A stretch of DNA of 64,000 nucleotides from the NCBI RefSeq assembly GCF_020829495.1, contig NZ_JAIVFQ010000029.1, forward strand, positions 1 to 64,000, given 5' to 3'. This document shows positions 51,653 through 60,000 of this stretch, one piece after another; within the stretch, counting starts at the first letter, position 1; each line of letters opens with the position of its first letter. Source of the DNA: Nostoc favosum CHAB5714. Its GTDB lineage: Bacteria; Cyanobacteriota; Cyanobacteriia; Cyanobacteriales; Nostocaceae. The notes under the pieces were generated by a model. The model did not search any database. It saw only the letters and a list, made by a program, of their open reading frames with translations, and was not told where the DNA came from. Made by a program: the position numbers and the translations under genes.

Positions 51653-53194
51653 ATGCCCCAAGTGGCAGTTGCCCAAACCAGTGTTGAACAGCTATCTCAA
51701 CAAGGTACTGCTGCCCAAACAGCCAATAAATACTCCGAAGCCGAAGCAATTTGGCGTAGAGTTCTGCAAATTGACTCTAAAAATGCTAATGCATACGTTG
51801 GTCTGGGGAGGGCGCTGGGATACCAGAGGAAATATGATGAAGCGATCGCCGCATACCAAAAAGCCATCCAACTCGACCCCAACAATGCCGATGCATACGT
51901 TGGTCTGGGGAAGGCGTTGGGAAGCCAGGGGAAATATGATGAAGCGATGGCTGCTTTCCAAAAAGCCATCCAACTCGACCCCAACAATGCCGATGCATAC
52001 GTTGGTCTGGGGAAGGCGCTGGGAGACCAGGGGAAATATGATGAAGTGATCGCTGCTTTCCAAAAAGCCATCCAACTAGACCCCAACAATGCCTATGCAT
52101 ACGGCGGTTTGGGGAATGCGCTGGGATACCAGGGGAAATATGATGAAGCGATGGCTGCTTTCCAAAAAGCCATCCAACTAGACCCCAACAATGCCTATGC
52201 ATACGGCGGTCTGGGGAAGGCGCTGGGAGACCAGGGGAAATATGATGAAGCGATCGCCGCATACCAAAAAGCCATCCAACTAGACCCCAACAATGCCTAT
52301 GCATACGGCGGTTTGGGCTATGCACTGGGAACCCAGGGAAAACACGATGAAGCGATGGCTGCTTTCCAAAAAGCCATCCAACTAGACCCCAAAAATGCCT
52401 ATGCATACGGCGGTTTGGTAAGGGCGCTGGGAAACCAGGGGAAATATGATGAAGCGATGGCTGCTTTCCAAAAAGCCATCCAACTAGACCCCAAAAATGC
52501 CTATGCATACGACGGTTTGGGCTATGCACTGGGAACCCAGGGAAAACACGATGAAGCGATGGCTGCTTTCCAAAAAGCCATCCAACTAGACCCCAAATAT
52601 GCCTATGCATACGGCGGTTTGGTAAGGGCGCTGGGAAACCAGGGGAAATATGATGAAGCGATGGCTGCTTTCCAAAAAGCCATCCAACTAGACCCCAAAT
52701 ATGCCTATGCATACGACGGTTTGGGCTATGTGCTGGGAAACCAGGGGAAACATGATGAAGCGATGGCTGCTTTCCAAAAAGCCATCCAACTAGACCCCAA
52801 ATATGCCTATGCTTACAATGGTCTGGGCTACGCACTTCAGCAGCAAGGGAAGTTAAAAGAGGCAATTCAGGAGTTTAAGCAAGCGACTAGGTTAGACCCG
52901 AATTATGTAATTGCCCAAAACAATCTCAAGGAAGCGCAGAGGTTGTTGGCGTTACGACAAAAACCGGAGTTGCAGCTTCCGATTGAGGTTGAGCAAGAAT
53001 CGTTACCCAGTCCACAAGAGGAACCTTTGGTTGGTGTGTTGCGGTCTGTTGTGCGAATTATTGCCGAGATTCCTACGGGGAATAATATTGCTGCTGGCTG
53101 GGTAGTGAAACGAGAGGGAAACAAAGCCTGGATTGTTACTAATCGCCATGTAGAATGGGCAACAACCAAAACTCTTTCTCCAATCAATGCGTAG
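51653..53194 (+). CDS. TPR-array protein with truncated trypsin-like domain (probably damaged)
   Basis: 513 residues from ATG 51653; the frame is open to 51560 through low-complexity DNA. The protein starts abruptly at MPQVAVAQTSVEQLSQQGTA, which in relatives follows a signal peptide; here the signal is replaced by CCCAATG repeats. One degenerate TPR plus eleven near-identical 34-residue TPRs (about 40-425) come next. A trypsin-like domain then starts (NIAAGWVVKREGNKAWIVTN, RHV with the catalytic His) but ends about 15 residues later, without the Asp and Ser. Likely a broken TPR-protease. Confidence 0.75.
   Translation: MPQVAVAQTSVEQLSQQGTAAQTANKYSEAEAIWRRVLQIDSKNANAYVGLGRALGYQRKYDEAIAAYQKAIQLDPNNADAYVGLGKALGSQGKYDEAMAAFQKAIQLDPNNADAYVGLGKALGDQGKYDEVIAAFQKAIQLDPNNAYAYGGLGNALGYQGKYDEAMAAFQKAIQLDPNNAYAYGGLGKALGDQGKYDEAIAAYQKAIQLDPNNAYAYGGLGYALGTQGKHDEAMAAFQKAIQLDPKNAYAYGGLVRALGNQGKYDEAMAAFQKAIQLDPKNAYAYDGLGYALGTQGKHDEAMAAFQKAIQLDPKYAYAYGGLVRALGNQGKYDEAMAAFQKAIQLDPKYAYAYDGLGYVLGNQGKHDEAMAAFQKAIQLDPKYAYAYNGLGYALQQQGKLKEAIQEFKQATRLDPNYVIAQNNLKEAQRLLALRQKPELQLPIEVEQESLPSPQEEPLVGVLRSVVRIIAEIPTGNNIAAGWVVKREGNKAWIVTNRHVEWATTKTLSPINA
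51785..52850 (+). repeat. Near-identical 102-bp tandem repeats coding for TPRs
   Basis: Eleven 102-base units, most differing at only a few positions. Two neighbouring units (LGTQGKHDEAMAAF then VRALGNQGKYDEAMAAF) occur twice in the same order (units 6-7 and 8-9), showing a 204-bp dimer duplication. The high nucleotide identity points to recent unequal recombination. Array length may vary between strains. Confidence 0.9.
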
Positions 53195-54131
53195 TATCAG
53201 TAACTTGGAAAGTGAGGGTGTTCAAACTCTGAATTTTACAGGAAAATTTGAAAGTGAATCATTTCCTCAAATTAATCAGTTAAAAAACCTTAAAATCGAG
53301 CTGAAGAATAGCAAAAGTAAATTGATTATTGCTCCAGTAAATCCCAAAGTACCCAGTGAAATAGACCTTGCAGAACTGCGGCTGCAACCAAATACAAAAG
53401 TAACTGGACTAAGCTACGACTCTTATTATAAGAGGCTTGCTTTTTCTCTCCAACCTCATCCGACGTTAGAGTCAGGTAATAAACCGAATAATTTAAAACT
53501 TTATTGGGGAGATCAACCACTCAAAGTTAGTTTGGAAGGTTATAAATTCCCAAGCTTAAATTTACTAAATAGCTCAGATGAACAAACACCACTAGAATTT
53601 ACTTTCACTCCAGATAATCAAGAATTCAAATTAGAATTAGCAAAAGATACTAATATTTATCTCACCACATCTGCACCTATTAAAAATGACTCAGAGCAAT
53701 GGTTTAGAGGAAAAATAACAACTAAAGATGTACAGTTTCAACGAATAGATAGGAGTGGCGATATCAGAGATGATTTAGCTATTTCCACTATTATTGAAGG
53801 TGAAATCCGCATGATTGAACAGGAAAGGAAAATTAAAGACAATCAGTTTCTCATGGGAGAAAAACCTGATATTCCCCTAAATATAGAACTGATACGCCAT
53901 CTTCAGATTGTTCCCAACAAGGGGTTAGAAGTTCGCATTGCTGGTAAAACTCAACAGATTAAAATCGGTCTAGATAAGGATTTTCCTGTTTCCAGTATTC
54001 AAGGAAGCTGGTTAGATGGTATTTTACCCCGTGATGCGATTATTGCTATATTCTCTTTCGGGGCTGCTACTATTAGTTATTTATTATCTGTTTTAATTGA
54101 TAATATCTCGAAATCTGCCTCAAAACCTTGA
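53187..54131 (+). CDS. Hypothetical protein with C-terminal membrane anchor
   Basis: 314 residues, overlapping the previous stop by eight bases. Mostly beta-rich, polar sequence (IELKNSKSKLIIAPVNPKVP; KLYWGDQPLKVSLEGYKFPS) with one transmembrane helix near the C-terminus (AIIAIFSFGAATISYLLSVL). Its start lies where the protease domain upstream breaks off. It may be a separate gene brought close by deletion, or the tail of a longer original protein. No family recognised. Confidence 0.65.
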   Translation: MRSISNLESEGVQTLNFTGKFESESFPQINQLKNLKIELKNSKSKLIIAPVNPKVPSEIDLAELRLQPNTKVTGLSYDSYYKRLAFSLQPHPTLESGNKPNNLKLYWGDQPLKVSLEGYKFPSLNLLNSSDEQTPLEFTFTPDNQEFKLELAKDTNIYLTTSAPIKNDSEQWFRGKITTKDVQFQRIDRSGDIRDDLAISTIIEGEIRMIEQERKIKDNQFLMGEKPDIPLNIELIRHLQIVPNKGLEVRIAGKTQQIKIGLDKDFPVSSIQGSWLDGILPRDAIIAIFSFGAATISYLLSVLIDNISKSASKP

Positions 54132-54355
54132 ATAGTATCTTGTTCATAGCATTTATCCTACAGAGGCGTAGAGTATACAGAGGAAGAGAAGGAAAGAGGT
54201 AGTTAAATAATTCGTAATTCGTAATTCGTAATGGGCTTCGCCCCGCAACGCTTTCGTAAATTTTGTTTTGTAATGGGGATTTAACCCCAACACAAAACTT
54301 GCTTTTTTATTGAACCGGGGGACTTAAACCCACGGAACTAGTTAATAATTACAAA
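54132..54355. other. Repeat-bearing spacer
   Basis: Holds TTCGTAATTCGTAATTCG repeats and a 'gaaccgggggacttaaacccacgg' repeat. No gene. Confidence 0.4.
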
Positions 54356-54589
54356 TCACTCAAATACTACTGTTCTATTACCATATACTAAAACACGATT
54401 TTGCAAGTGCGTAGGCGTAGCCCGCCGTAGGCATCGCACTGCTCTTGCTAATACAACTCTCTCCAAATCTTTGCTTTTTCTCACCAAATCATCCACTTCA
54501 TCACGGTGACTGACTCGCACCACATCCTGTTCAATAATTGGGCCTGCATCTAAATTAGCAGTGGCATAATGAGCAGTTGCACCAATAAT
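54356..54589 (-). pseudogene. Second copy of the purU 3' end
   Basis: The reverse frame [20 protein letters not shown] ... [11 protein letters not shown] matches the last 71 residues of PurU at 55524-56378 at roughly 95 percent identity apart from a seven-codon insertion. Upstream of IIGATAH the similarity ends abruptly. The insertion is a 21-bp repeat at 54412-54432, within what is GCGATCGC in the intact gene. The formyl-THF hydrolase active site is incomplete in this fragment, so it is non-functional. Confidence 0.92.
54409..54437. repeat. 21-bp small dispersed repeat in the HIP1 site of the purU fragment
   Basis: GCG, then 21 bases (TAGGCGTAGCCCGCCGTAGG plus c), then ATCGC. The intact paralogue at 55577-55584 reads GCGATCGC at the same place, so the inserted unit and exact target are known. 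Confidence 0.9.
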
Positions 54590-54682
54590 GCAATAACTAT
54601 TAACAAGTAAAAAACCAGTCAAACTAGATTAACCCCTGAAGAGTGAAAGTAAAATAAAATTATCCTCCACTTAAACCCCATC

Positions 54683-55027
54683 ATGGCTATCCCAGAACTC
54701 GAACAACAACTCCTTCAGCTTTCCCCCAACGATAAACTGTATATTATCCAATTCCTTGCCCAAAGCCTGACCACACACAACATCCACCCAAACCAACCCA
54801 CCAAACTCTCAGAATTCTTTCGTCAATCCCCCCTGGCTGAACTCAGCGAAGAACTCGACCTTAGCCGAGGCTGGACATTGCTAAAAACCCTCATTGAGTC
54901 CCTACAACCAGAAACCCAAACCGAAACCCCAGAATATCCCCTGACTAAATTCTATGGATGTATCCAAGATGAAACATTCTTTCGCCATCCCCAAGGACAA
55001 CAACAAGAACGCGAACCCATCCTGTGA
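54683..55027 (+). CDS. Putative antitoxin of the second VapBC-type pair
   Basis: 114 residues (MAIPELEQQLLQLSPNDKLY). The N-terminal helix-rich segment (IIQFLAQSLTTHNI) is like antitoxins of cyanobacterial PIN pairs; the C-terminal part is acidic, then polar. Its stop overlaps the GTG start of the PIN gene (GTGA), a coupling typical of toxin-antitoxin operons. No defined DNA-binding motif can be assigned by eye. Confidence 0.72.
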   Translation: MAIPELEQQLLQLSPNDKLYIIQFLAQSLTTHNIHPNQPTKLSEFFRQSPLAELSEELDLSRGWTLLKTLIESLQPETQTETPEYPLTKFYGCIQDETFFRHPQGQQQEREPIL

Positions 55028-55431
55028 AATTTCTGCTAGATACTAACACTTGCATTATCTATATGCGTGGTAAAAATTTCACTTTAAAGCAGAAACTAGA
55101 AACCACTGCTACCAAAGACATTGCCGTTTGCTCAATCGTCAAAGCTGAACTATTTTATGGTGCAATGAAAAGTGCCAACCCAGAACGTAATCTTACCTTA
55201 CAGCAAGAATTTTTAGCTCAATTTATATCACTACCGTTTGACGATCTCGCAGCAATGACATTTGGAATGATTCGATCTCAGCTAGAAGCATTAGGCACTC
55301 CAATTGGAGCTTATGATTTACAAATTGCCGCCATCGCACTGACAAATAACTTAACCCTTGTTACCCATAACACCAGAGAATTTAAGCGGGTTAATAACTT
55401 GCTGATTGAAGATTGGGAGATAGATAATTGA
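55024..55431 (+). CDS. vapC: PIN-domain toxin, VapC-like
   Basis: 135 residues from GTG 55024. PIN acidic residues Asp6 (LLDTNTC), Glu42 (KAELFYG) and Asp98 (AYDLQIAA) are present, and the fourth position is Asn116 in VTHNTREF, as in the FitB/VapC branch. Expected to be a magnesium-dependent RNase specific for tRNA or rRNA. The pair sits between two copies of the purU 3' end. Confidence 0.93.
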   Translation: MKFLLDTNTCIIYMRGKNFTLKQKLETTATKDIAVCSIVKAELFYGAMKSANPERNLTLQQEFLAQFISLPFDDLAAMTFGMIRSQLEALGTPIGAYDLQIAAIALTNNLTLVTHNTREFKRVNNLLIEDWEIDN

Positions 55432-55468
55432 CAAAGACTGGCTAGAAAACATCATATCACAACTTCCC

Positions 55469-55497
55469 GCGTAGGCGTAGCCCGCCGTAGGCATCGC
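55469..55497. repeat. Small dispersed repeat between vapC and purU
   Basis: Same GCG + 21 bases + ATCGC unit as at 54409-54437, here in intergenic DNA. Its identity to that copy indicates recent spread. Confidence 0.85.
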
Positions 55498-55523
55498 TCT
55501 CTTGCATTCCTTCGGATATAAAA

Positions 55524-56378
55524 TCACTCAAAGACTACTGTTCTATTACCATATACCAATACACGATTTTGTAAATGCGATCGCACCGCTCTTGCTAATA
55601 CAACTCTCTCCAAATCTTTGCCTTTTCTCACCAAATCATCAACTTCATCACGGTGAGTAACTCGCACCACATCCTGTTCAATAATTGGACCTGCATCTAA
55701 GTCAGCAGTGGCATAATGAGCAGTTGCACCAATAATTTTCACACCACGTTCAAAAGCTCTGTGATAAGGGTTTGCTCCGATAAAAGCTGGTAAAAATGAA
55801 TGATGTATATTAATAATTTGCGGAAATTGATTAATAAAATCTGCACTAACAATCTGCATATATTTCGCCAATACAACTAAATCTATTTTGTACTGGCGCA
55901 GTAATTCTAGTTGTTGGGCTTCTTGTTCTGATTTATTATCTTTATTGATGGGAATATGCTGGAAGTCGATATTAAACTGCTCCGCTACTACCTTTAAATT
56001 AGAATGGTTACTAATAATTAAAGGAATTTCAGCAATAAATTCTTTAGCACGTTGTCGCCAAATCAAATCAAATAGACAATGGTCTTGGCGACTTACCCAA
56101 ATAGCAATGCGTGGTACTGTATCAGAAAAACGTATTTCCCACTTAGCGTCTAAAGGTTGGGCAATCGCATTAAATGCAGGTGCAATAAACTCTCGCGGCA
56201 AATTGAACCCCTCTAGTTGCCATTCAATGCGGGTAAGGAATAACCCAGCAGCAAAATCTGTATGCTGATCTGCATGGATAATATTACCACCATTAGAATA
56301 GATGAAATTGGCAAATTTCGCCACCAATCCCCGTTGATCGGGGCAGGAAATCAGCAATGTTACTGTCGGATTTATCAT
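55524..56378 (-). CDS. purU: Formyltetrahydrofolate deformylase
   Basis: 284 residues. An N-terminal ACT domain (TLLISCPDQRGLVAKFANFI; IHADQHTD) precedes the formyl-transferase fold with the substrate loop INIHHSFLPAFIGANPYHRA and the catalytic Asn-His-Asp set (Asn in INIHHSF, Asp in [12 protein letters not shown]). It hydrolyses 10-formyl-THF to formate and THF, balancing one-carbon units and feeding PurT-type purine synthesis. A duplicated 3' end lies beyond it at 54356. Confidence 0.97.
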   Translation of the reverse strand: MINPTVTLLISCPDQRGLVAKFANFIYSNGGNIIHADQHTDFAAGLFLTRIEWQLEGFNLPREFIAPAFNAIAQPLDAKWEIRFSDTVPRIAIWVSRQDHCLFDLIWRQRAKEFIAEIPLIISNHSNLKVVAEQFNIDFQHIPINKDNKSEQEAQQLELLRQYKIDLVVLAKYMQIVSADFINQFPQIINIHHSFLPAFIGANPYHRAFERGVKIIGATAHYATADLDAGPIIEQDVVRVTHRDEVDDLVRKGKDLERVVLARAVRSHLQNRVLVYGNRTVVFE

Positions 56379-56404
56379 AATAATATCGCCAGATTTTGAA
56401 TTAA

Positions 56405-57031
56405 TTATTTGCTGTTTGTCGGAGTCGGATTAGGAATGGTGAGCGGAGGAAGTTTCTGGCTATTATCTACAGGTTGCTTCCACTCTGATAGTTCCCTATT
56501 TACGGCATTTGCAAAATCTGTAGATACCAACAGCACATTTATATTTCCATCAGGTTTAGCAGCAGGGTCTGCTTGAGCATACAAGAAACGACCGTTAAAG
56601 TTAGATTTACCCAAAATCAACTGATGGCTTTGTCGGTTTTTCAGGGTGATGTTGATAGTTGCTTGGGGTTGATCTAGGGCGAATTCTTTAAGCTCTTTTG
56701 CTGGAGTTGAGAGAGTGCGCTCGCTATTACCTTTGACTAACAAATCCATTAAATAAGAAACAATAGCATCATTTGCTGGCCCCGATACCGGAGATTTGAT
56801 TAACCACTTGGGGTTACTACTAGATTCAGGGTTCCGTTCCAGATTCAGGGTGAGTTTTTTTGTCGTGACTGTTAAAGACTGCACATCATCTTCGGCAAAA
56901 GAGAAAATTTGCTGCTTTTGCTCCTTGGTTTGTTCTTGCACAGTCGCACCCCGAATTTCATAGAAGTAAACAAAACCACCTAAACCTAGCGCTAGCAGTA
57001 TTAAAATTAAAGTCGTTCGCGGCAATTTCAT
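56405..57031 (-). CDS. DUF4340 domain protein
   Basis: 208 residues. N-terminal membrane helix (TTLILILLALGLGGFVYFYE), then an extracytoplasmic beta-rich DUF4340 domain (FSFAEDDVQSLTVTTKKLTL; KWLIKSPVSGPANDAIVSYL) and a Pro-rich tail. In cyanobacteria such genes sit behind Gld-type ABC genes, as here. Probably an accessory subunit of that complex. Last gene of the leftward cluster. Confidence 0.88.
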   Translation of the reverse strand: MKLPRTTLILILLALGLGGFVYFYEIRGATVQEQTKEQKQQIFSFAEDDVQSLTVTTKKLTLNLERNPESSSNPKWLIKSPVSGPANDAIVSYLMDLLVKGNSERTLSTPAKELKEFALDQPQATINITLKNRQSHQLILGKSNFNGRFLYAQADPAAKPDGNINVLLVSTDFANAVNRELSEWKQPVDNSQKLPPLTIPNPTPTNSK

Positions 57032-57059
57032 TTTTTAAACATTGGGCATTGGGCATTGG

Positions 57060-57122
57060 GCATTAGACGCGATTAATCGCGTCTCTACTCTCCTGTACAG
57101 ACGCGATTAATCGCGTCTCCTA
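57060..57122. repeat. Paired palindromes GACGCGATTAATCGCGTC
   Basis: Two copies of the perfect 18-base palindrome separate the DUF4340 and GldG-like genes. Two more copies lie at about 58860-58915 just upstream of the GldG-like start. They may form hairpins in the operon mRNA. Confidence 0.8.
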
Positions 57123-57131
57123 ACTCACTTC

Positions 57132-58826
57132 TTACCTTCGTTTCCACCAAATAATAACTGCGATCGCAAACCCAATTAAGGGTAAAACCAACAGAGATGA
57201 CAATATTAAAAGATTGCCTTGTGTGGTTGTCAAGGTTATCCGACGGTTTTTCGGTTCTTTGGGGCGAATAGAAAGGGGTTGCTGATCCTGTTGACTCAGC
57301 CAAGTAACTGAGTTGAGGAATACATCTCCATTTAATTGCTGTTGAAACAAGCCATCGGTGGCGAAATCGGAATTTCCTAAAACCACTAAACGGGACTCGG
57401 TGGCTGTTTGAGATGAGGGAGTAGGGGCAGGGGAGGCAGAGGGAGCAGGGGAGGCAGAGGGAGCAGGGGAGGCAGGGGGGGGAGTGGGGGAAGTCTTGCT
57501 TTGAGTGGTTGGTGATGGTAGGGGTGAAGGTGTCGGTGCAGGTTGGGGAGTGGAAGCAGATTTGGGTGTTTGTTTTCTTGTTAAGGCAACGCCTAAGGTT
57601 AGAGGCCCTTTGAGGTCTTTATCTGCATTAAACTCCAATTTTTCGCTTTGGAGGTCGCTTTCTGCCCAACTGTTGGGGTAGGGTTTGGTTCGTAGCAGTG
57701 GAGTAGCCTGAACACCAGGCACAGAGGTAATTTCCAATGGTCGGGCAATCGGATAAAAAGAATTACCGTTACCGAAATCTTTGGTAATCGGATGTTGTCC
57801 GTATTCTGTGACTAAGGGCGCAGCAGGGCCAAGTCCCACGACGCTTTCGCTAGAGACATCGACTGCTAAACGATTATCCAGACGAACACCCCACTCTTGT
57901 AGCAAGCTGTTAAGTTTGGGATCAGTATTAGGATCAATCATCAGCAGTAAGTTACCACCGCGATTAAGATATTCTTGCAAAGCTTTGACTTCACCCTCAA
58001 ACAGCCCTCGCTTAGGGCCAGCTACTATCACTACAGCCGCATCTTGAGGAACTTTAGAAGTTTCTCCTAAATTCAGCGGTGATGTTGTAAAACTTTTATC
58101 TCCTAATCCCTGAACTGCTTGTGATATTGCATCTTTACCAGGTGAAAGTTGGCGTTCGCCATGACCTTGGAGTAAGTAAACTTTGGCTGTGGTTGAACTT
58201 GTTAGTTGTTGCAGGCGACTAGTTAATCTGATTTCTGACAAGCGCTCATTTTCATTTACCGTCTGTACTAATTGCCGTTTATCGCCAGATTCTAAATAAA
58301 CTTCCCCATAATCTTTGACCCCAAACTTTTCTGCAAGTCCTGGTCTAGTTTGGGGGTCAATGTACTCATATTTAAATTTTGAGCTTTGGCGTTGATAATT
58401 GTCTAGCAATTCCCGGTCTTGGCGATTCTGGTTAATATCAAACACCCATACCTTAACTGGCTGTGGTAAAACCCTCACCAGTTCGCGTGACTGGGGCGCA
58501 AGGGTAAACAATTGAGTTTCTGTTAAGTCTGCCCGCAGGTGGTAGCGAGTTCCCAAAAAGTTAATCAATCCCAAAATTGCCAACACTGCCAGAGTTGCTA
58601 CTAAAGCATTAGTACCAGCTTGGGTAGAACGACGCTTCCACCAGTTAGTTTGGTAGCTTTGCCATATTATCCCCAACCCACTAATGACAATTCCGGTAAT
58701 TATAAATGCTAATGGGATTAGTCCCCACGATTCAGAGACTAACCCAACTGTTAGTCCGGCAGTAATTAGGAACGGGCCTAACCAAAACAGATATTTCCAC
58801 AGTTTATTTTTTGCAACTATCTTCAT
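57132..58826 (-). CDS. GldG-like ABC-associated protein with Pro/Ser/Ala-rich insert
   Basis: 564 residues from ATG 58826 (MKIVAKNKLWKYLFWLGPFL). The frame is open to 58949 only through palindromic repeats. Three N-terminal helices, then the Gld-type domain (YHLRADLTETQLFTLAPQSR; YLLQGHGERQLSPGKDAISQ; GGNLLLMIDPNTDP), then a C-terminal helix and KRR. Residues about 425-475 are a PAPSASPAPSASPAP-type stretch translated from the G-rich repeat at 57420-57490. The family binds to ABC-2 transporters and may handle an unknown envelope substrate. Confidence 0.88.
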   Translation of the reverse strand: MKIVAKNKLWKYLFWLGPFLITAGLTVGLVSESWGLIPLAFIITGIVISGLGIIWQSYQTNWWKRRSTQAGTNALVATLAVLAILGLINFLGTRYHLRADLTETQLFTLAPQSRELVRVLPQPVKVWVFDINQNRQDRELLDNYQRQSSKFKYEYIDPQTRPGLAEKFGVKDYGEVYLESGDKRQLVQTVNENERLSEIRLTSRLQQLTSSTTAKVYLLQGHGERQLSPGKDAISQAVQGLGDKSFTTSPLNLGETSKVPQDAAVVIVAGPKRGLFEGEVKALQEYLNRGGNLLLMIDPNTDPKLNSLLQEWGVRLDNRLAVDVSSESVVGLGPAAPLVTEYGQHPITKDFGNGNSFYPIARPLEITSVPGVQATPLLRTKPYPNSWAESDLQSEKLEFNADKDLKGPLTLGVALTRKQTPKSASTPQPAPTPSPLPSPTTQSKTSPTPPPASPAPSASPAPSASPAPTPSSQTATESRLVVLGNSDFATDGLFQQQLNGDVFLNSVTWLSQQDQQPLSIRPKEPKNRRITLTTTQGNLLILSSLLVLPLIGFAIAVIIWWKRR

Positions 58827-59187
58827 ATTTTTAAACTGAAGTGAGGAGTTAGGAGTAGAGACGCGATTAATCGCGTCTGTACAAGAGTTAGGAGTAGAGA
58901 CGCGATTAATCGCGTCTGTACAAGAGTTAGGAATTATGAGTTTTAACAAAACATAATAGAAGCGTCAGTCGCCAGAATTCAGAATTTAATTATGTATGAC
59001 ACTTCGACATGGTTCGACTCCGCTCACCAGCCGCTCAGTGACCACTGGCGGATAGTGCAGCGTCTGGTAGAGAGCGTCTGAATAAACGGGTTTAAGTCTC
59101 CCACTTTCTTGTTCTAAATTCTGAATTCTGTATTTTGGATTCTTCTTCAACTCCTCACTCCTAACTTTTAACTCATAACTTATATAA
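58827..59187. other. Repeat-filled spacer between GldG-like and permease genes
   Basis: Contains two copies of the GACGCGATTAATCGCGTC palindrome with a 36-base direct repeat around them, and further short repeats near 59000-59080. No gene. It splits what was probably one tight operon. Confidence 0.55.
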
Positions 59188-60000
59188 CTATTGCCTTTGA
59201 AAGCGCAGTGCATCAATTGATTGAGCTGTGAGAAAGATGCCCAAAAAAATGTAACTGGCGAATAAAATTAAGGCGCTGGTATCAAAAATGCCTTGAATTA
59301 AGGTGTTGTAATGTTTCAGCAATGACAGATAACCTAATGCTTCGCCCACGGGGCCAGGGACAATTTTGGCGATTAAATCAATCAATAACAATAATAAAAT
59401 CACTGCAAAGGTGAAAACGGCAGACAGAATTGTGCTGTCTGTTAATGAAGAAATAAACATTCCTAAAGATAAAATTGCTGCTGCTAGCAAGATTAATCCA
59501 AAATGACCTAGTAAAGGAATTGAGAGCGCCATTGGTGGATTTGATCCACTGATGGCGATCGCTTCAAACACTAGCATGGGTACAACCATCGTGGTAAAAA
59601 ATGTTAGCACGCCTAATAACTTACCTAAAGCTACCGCCCAATTGGTGATTGGTGAGGTGGCTAACAGTTCTAAAGTCCCCCGCTTACGTTCTTCGGCATA
59701 GAGTCCCATCGAGAGAATTGGCAGGATAAACAACAATAGCCACCCCATGCGATCTAAAAATGCCCGGATAAATTCGTAGGGGACATCTATCGGCGGTACT
59801 GGCACTCCGAGTTGTTGCCCTTGTGCATCTATTGCCGCAACTCCTACCAAAATGCCATCTGGCCCTAGCAAAATCATCACGAAGAATAACCCCGCGATGA
59901 ACCAAAATATGCCTGCGATCGCATAAGCCAAAGGTGATACAAAATAACTCTGTAACTCTCGGCGATAAATGGCAATAATATTACTCAGCACTATACCCAT
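59188..60000 (-). CDS. ABC-2 type permease (GldF-like)
   Basis: 270 residues with six membrane helices. MGIVLSNIIAIYRRELQSYF, then FILPILSMGLYAEERKRGTL and ELLATSPITNWAVALGKLLG are typical ABC-2 permease signatures. It starts directly after the ATPase stop, so the pair is co-translated. With the ATPase and the GldG-like protein it should form an export-type complex of unknown substrate. Confidence 0.93.
   Translation of the reverse strand: MGIVLSNIIAIYRRELQSYFVSPLAYAIAGIFWFIAGLFFVMILLGPDGILVGVAAIDAQGQQLGVPVPPIDVPYEFIRAFLDRMGWLLLFILPILSMGLYAEERKRGTLELLATSPITNWAVALGKLLGVLTFFTTMVVPMLVFEAIAISGSNPPMALSIPLLGHFGLILLAAAILSLGMFISSLTDSTILSAVFTFAVILLLLLIDLIAKIVPGPVGEALGYLSLLKHYNTLIQGIFDTSALILFASYIFLGIFLTAQSIDALRFQRQ

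Noticed and set aside
51189-51749. Reverse-strand 186-codon frame rich in NKCFDAS-type repeats
   Set aside because: Translation of a degenerate 21-bp repeat plus low-complexity DNA; no ribosome site.
51786-52865. 359-codon frame antisense to the TPR array
   Set aside because: Shadow of the repeated TPR code; the forward frame has clear TPR consensus.
58827-58949. N-terminal extension of the GldG-like protein (SCTDAINRVSTPN repeats)
   Set aside because: Encoded by the GACGCGATTAATCGCGTC palindromes; the family start is MKIVAKNKL.
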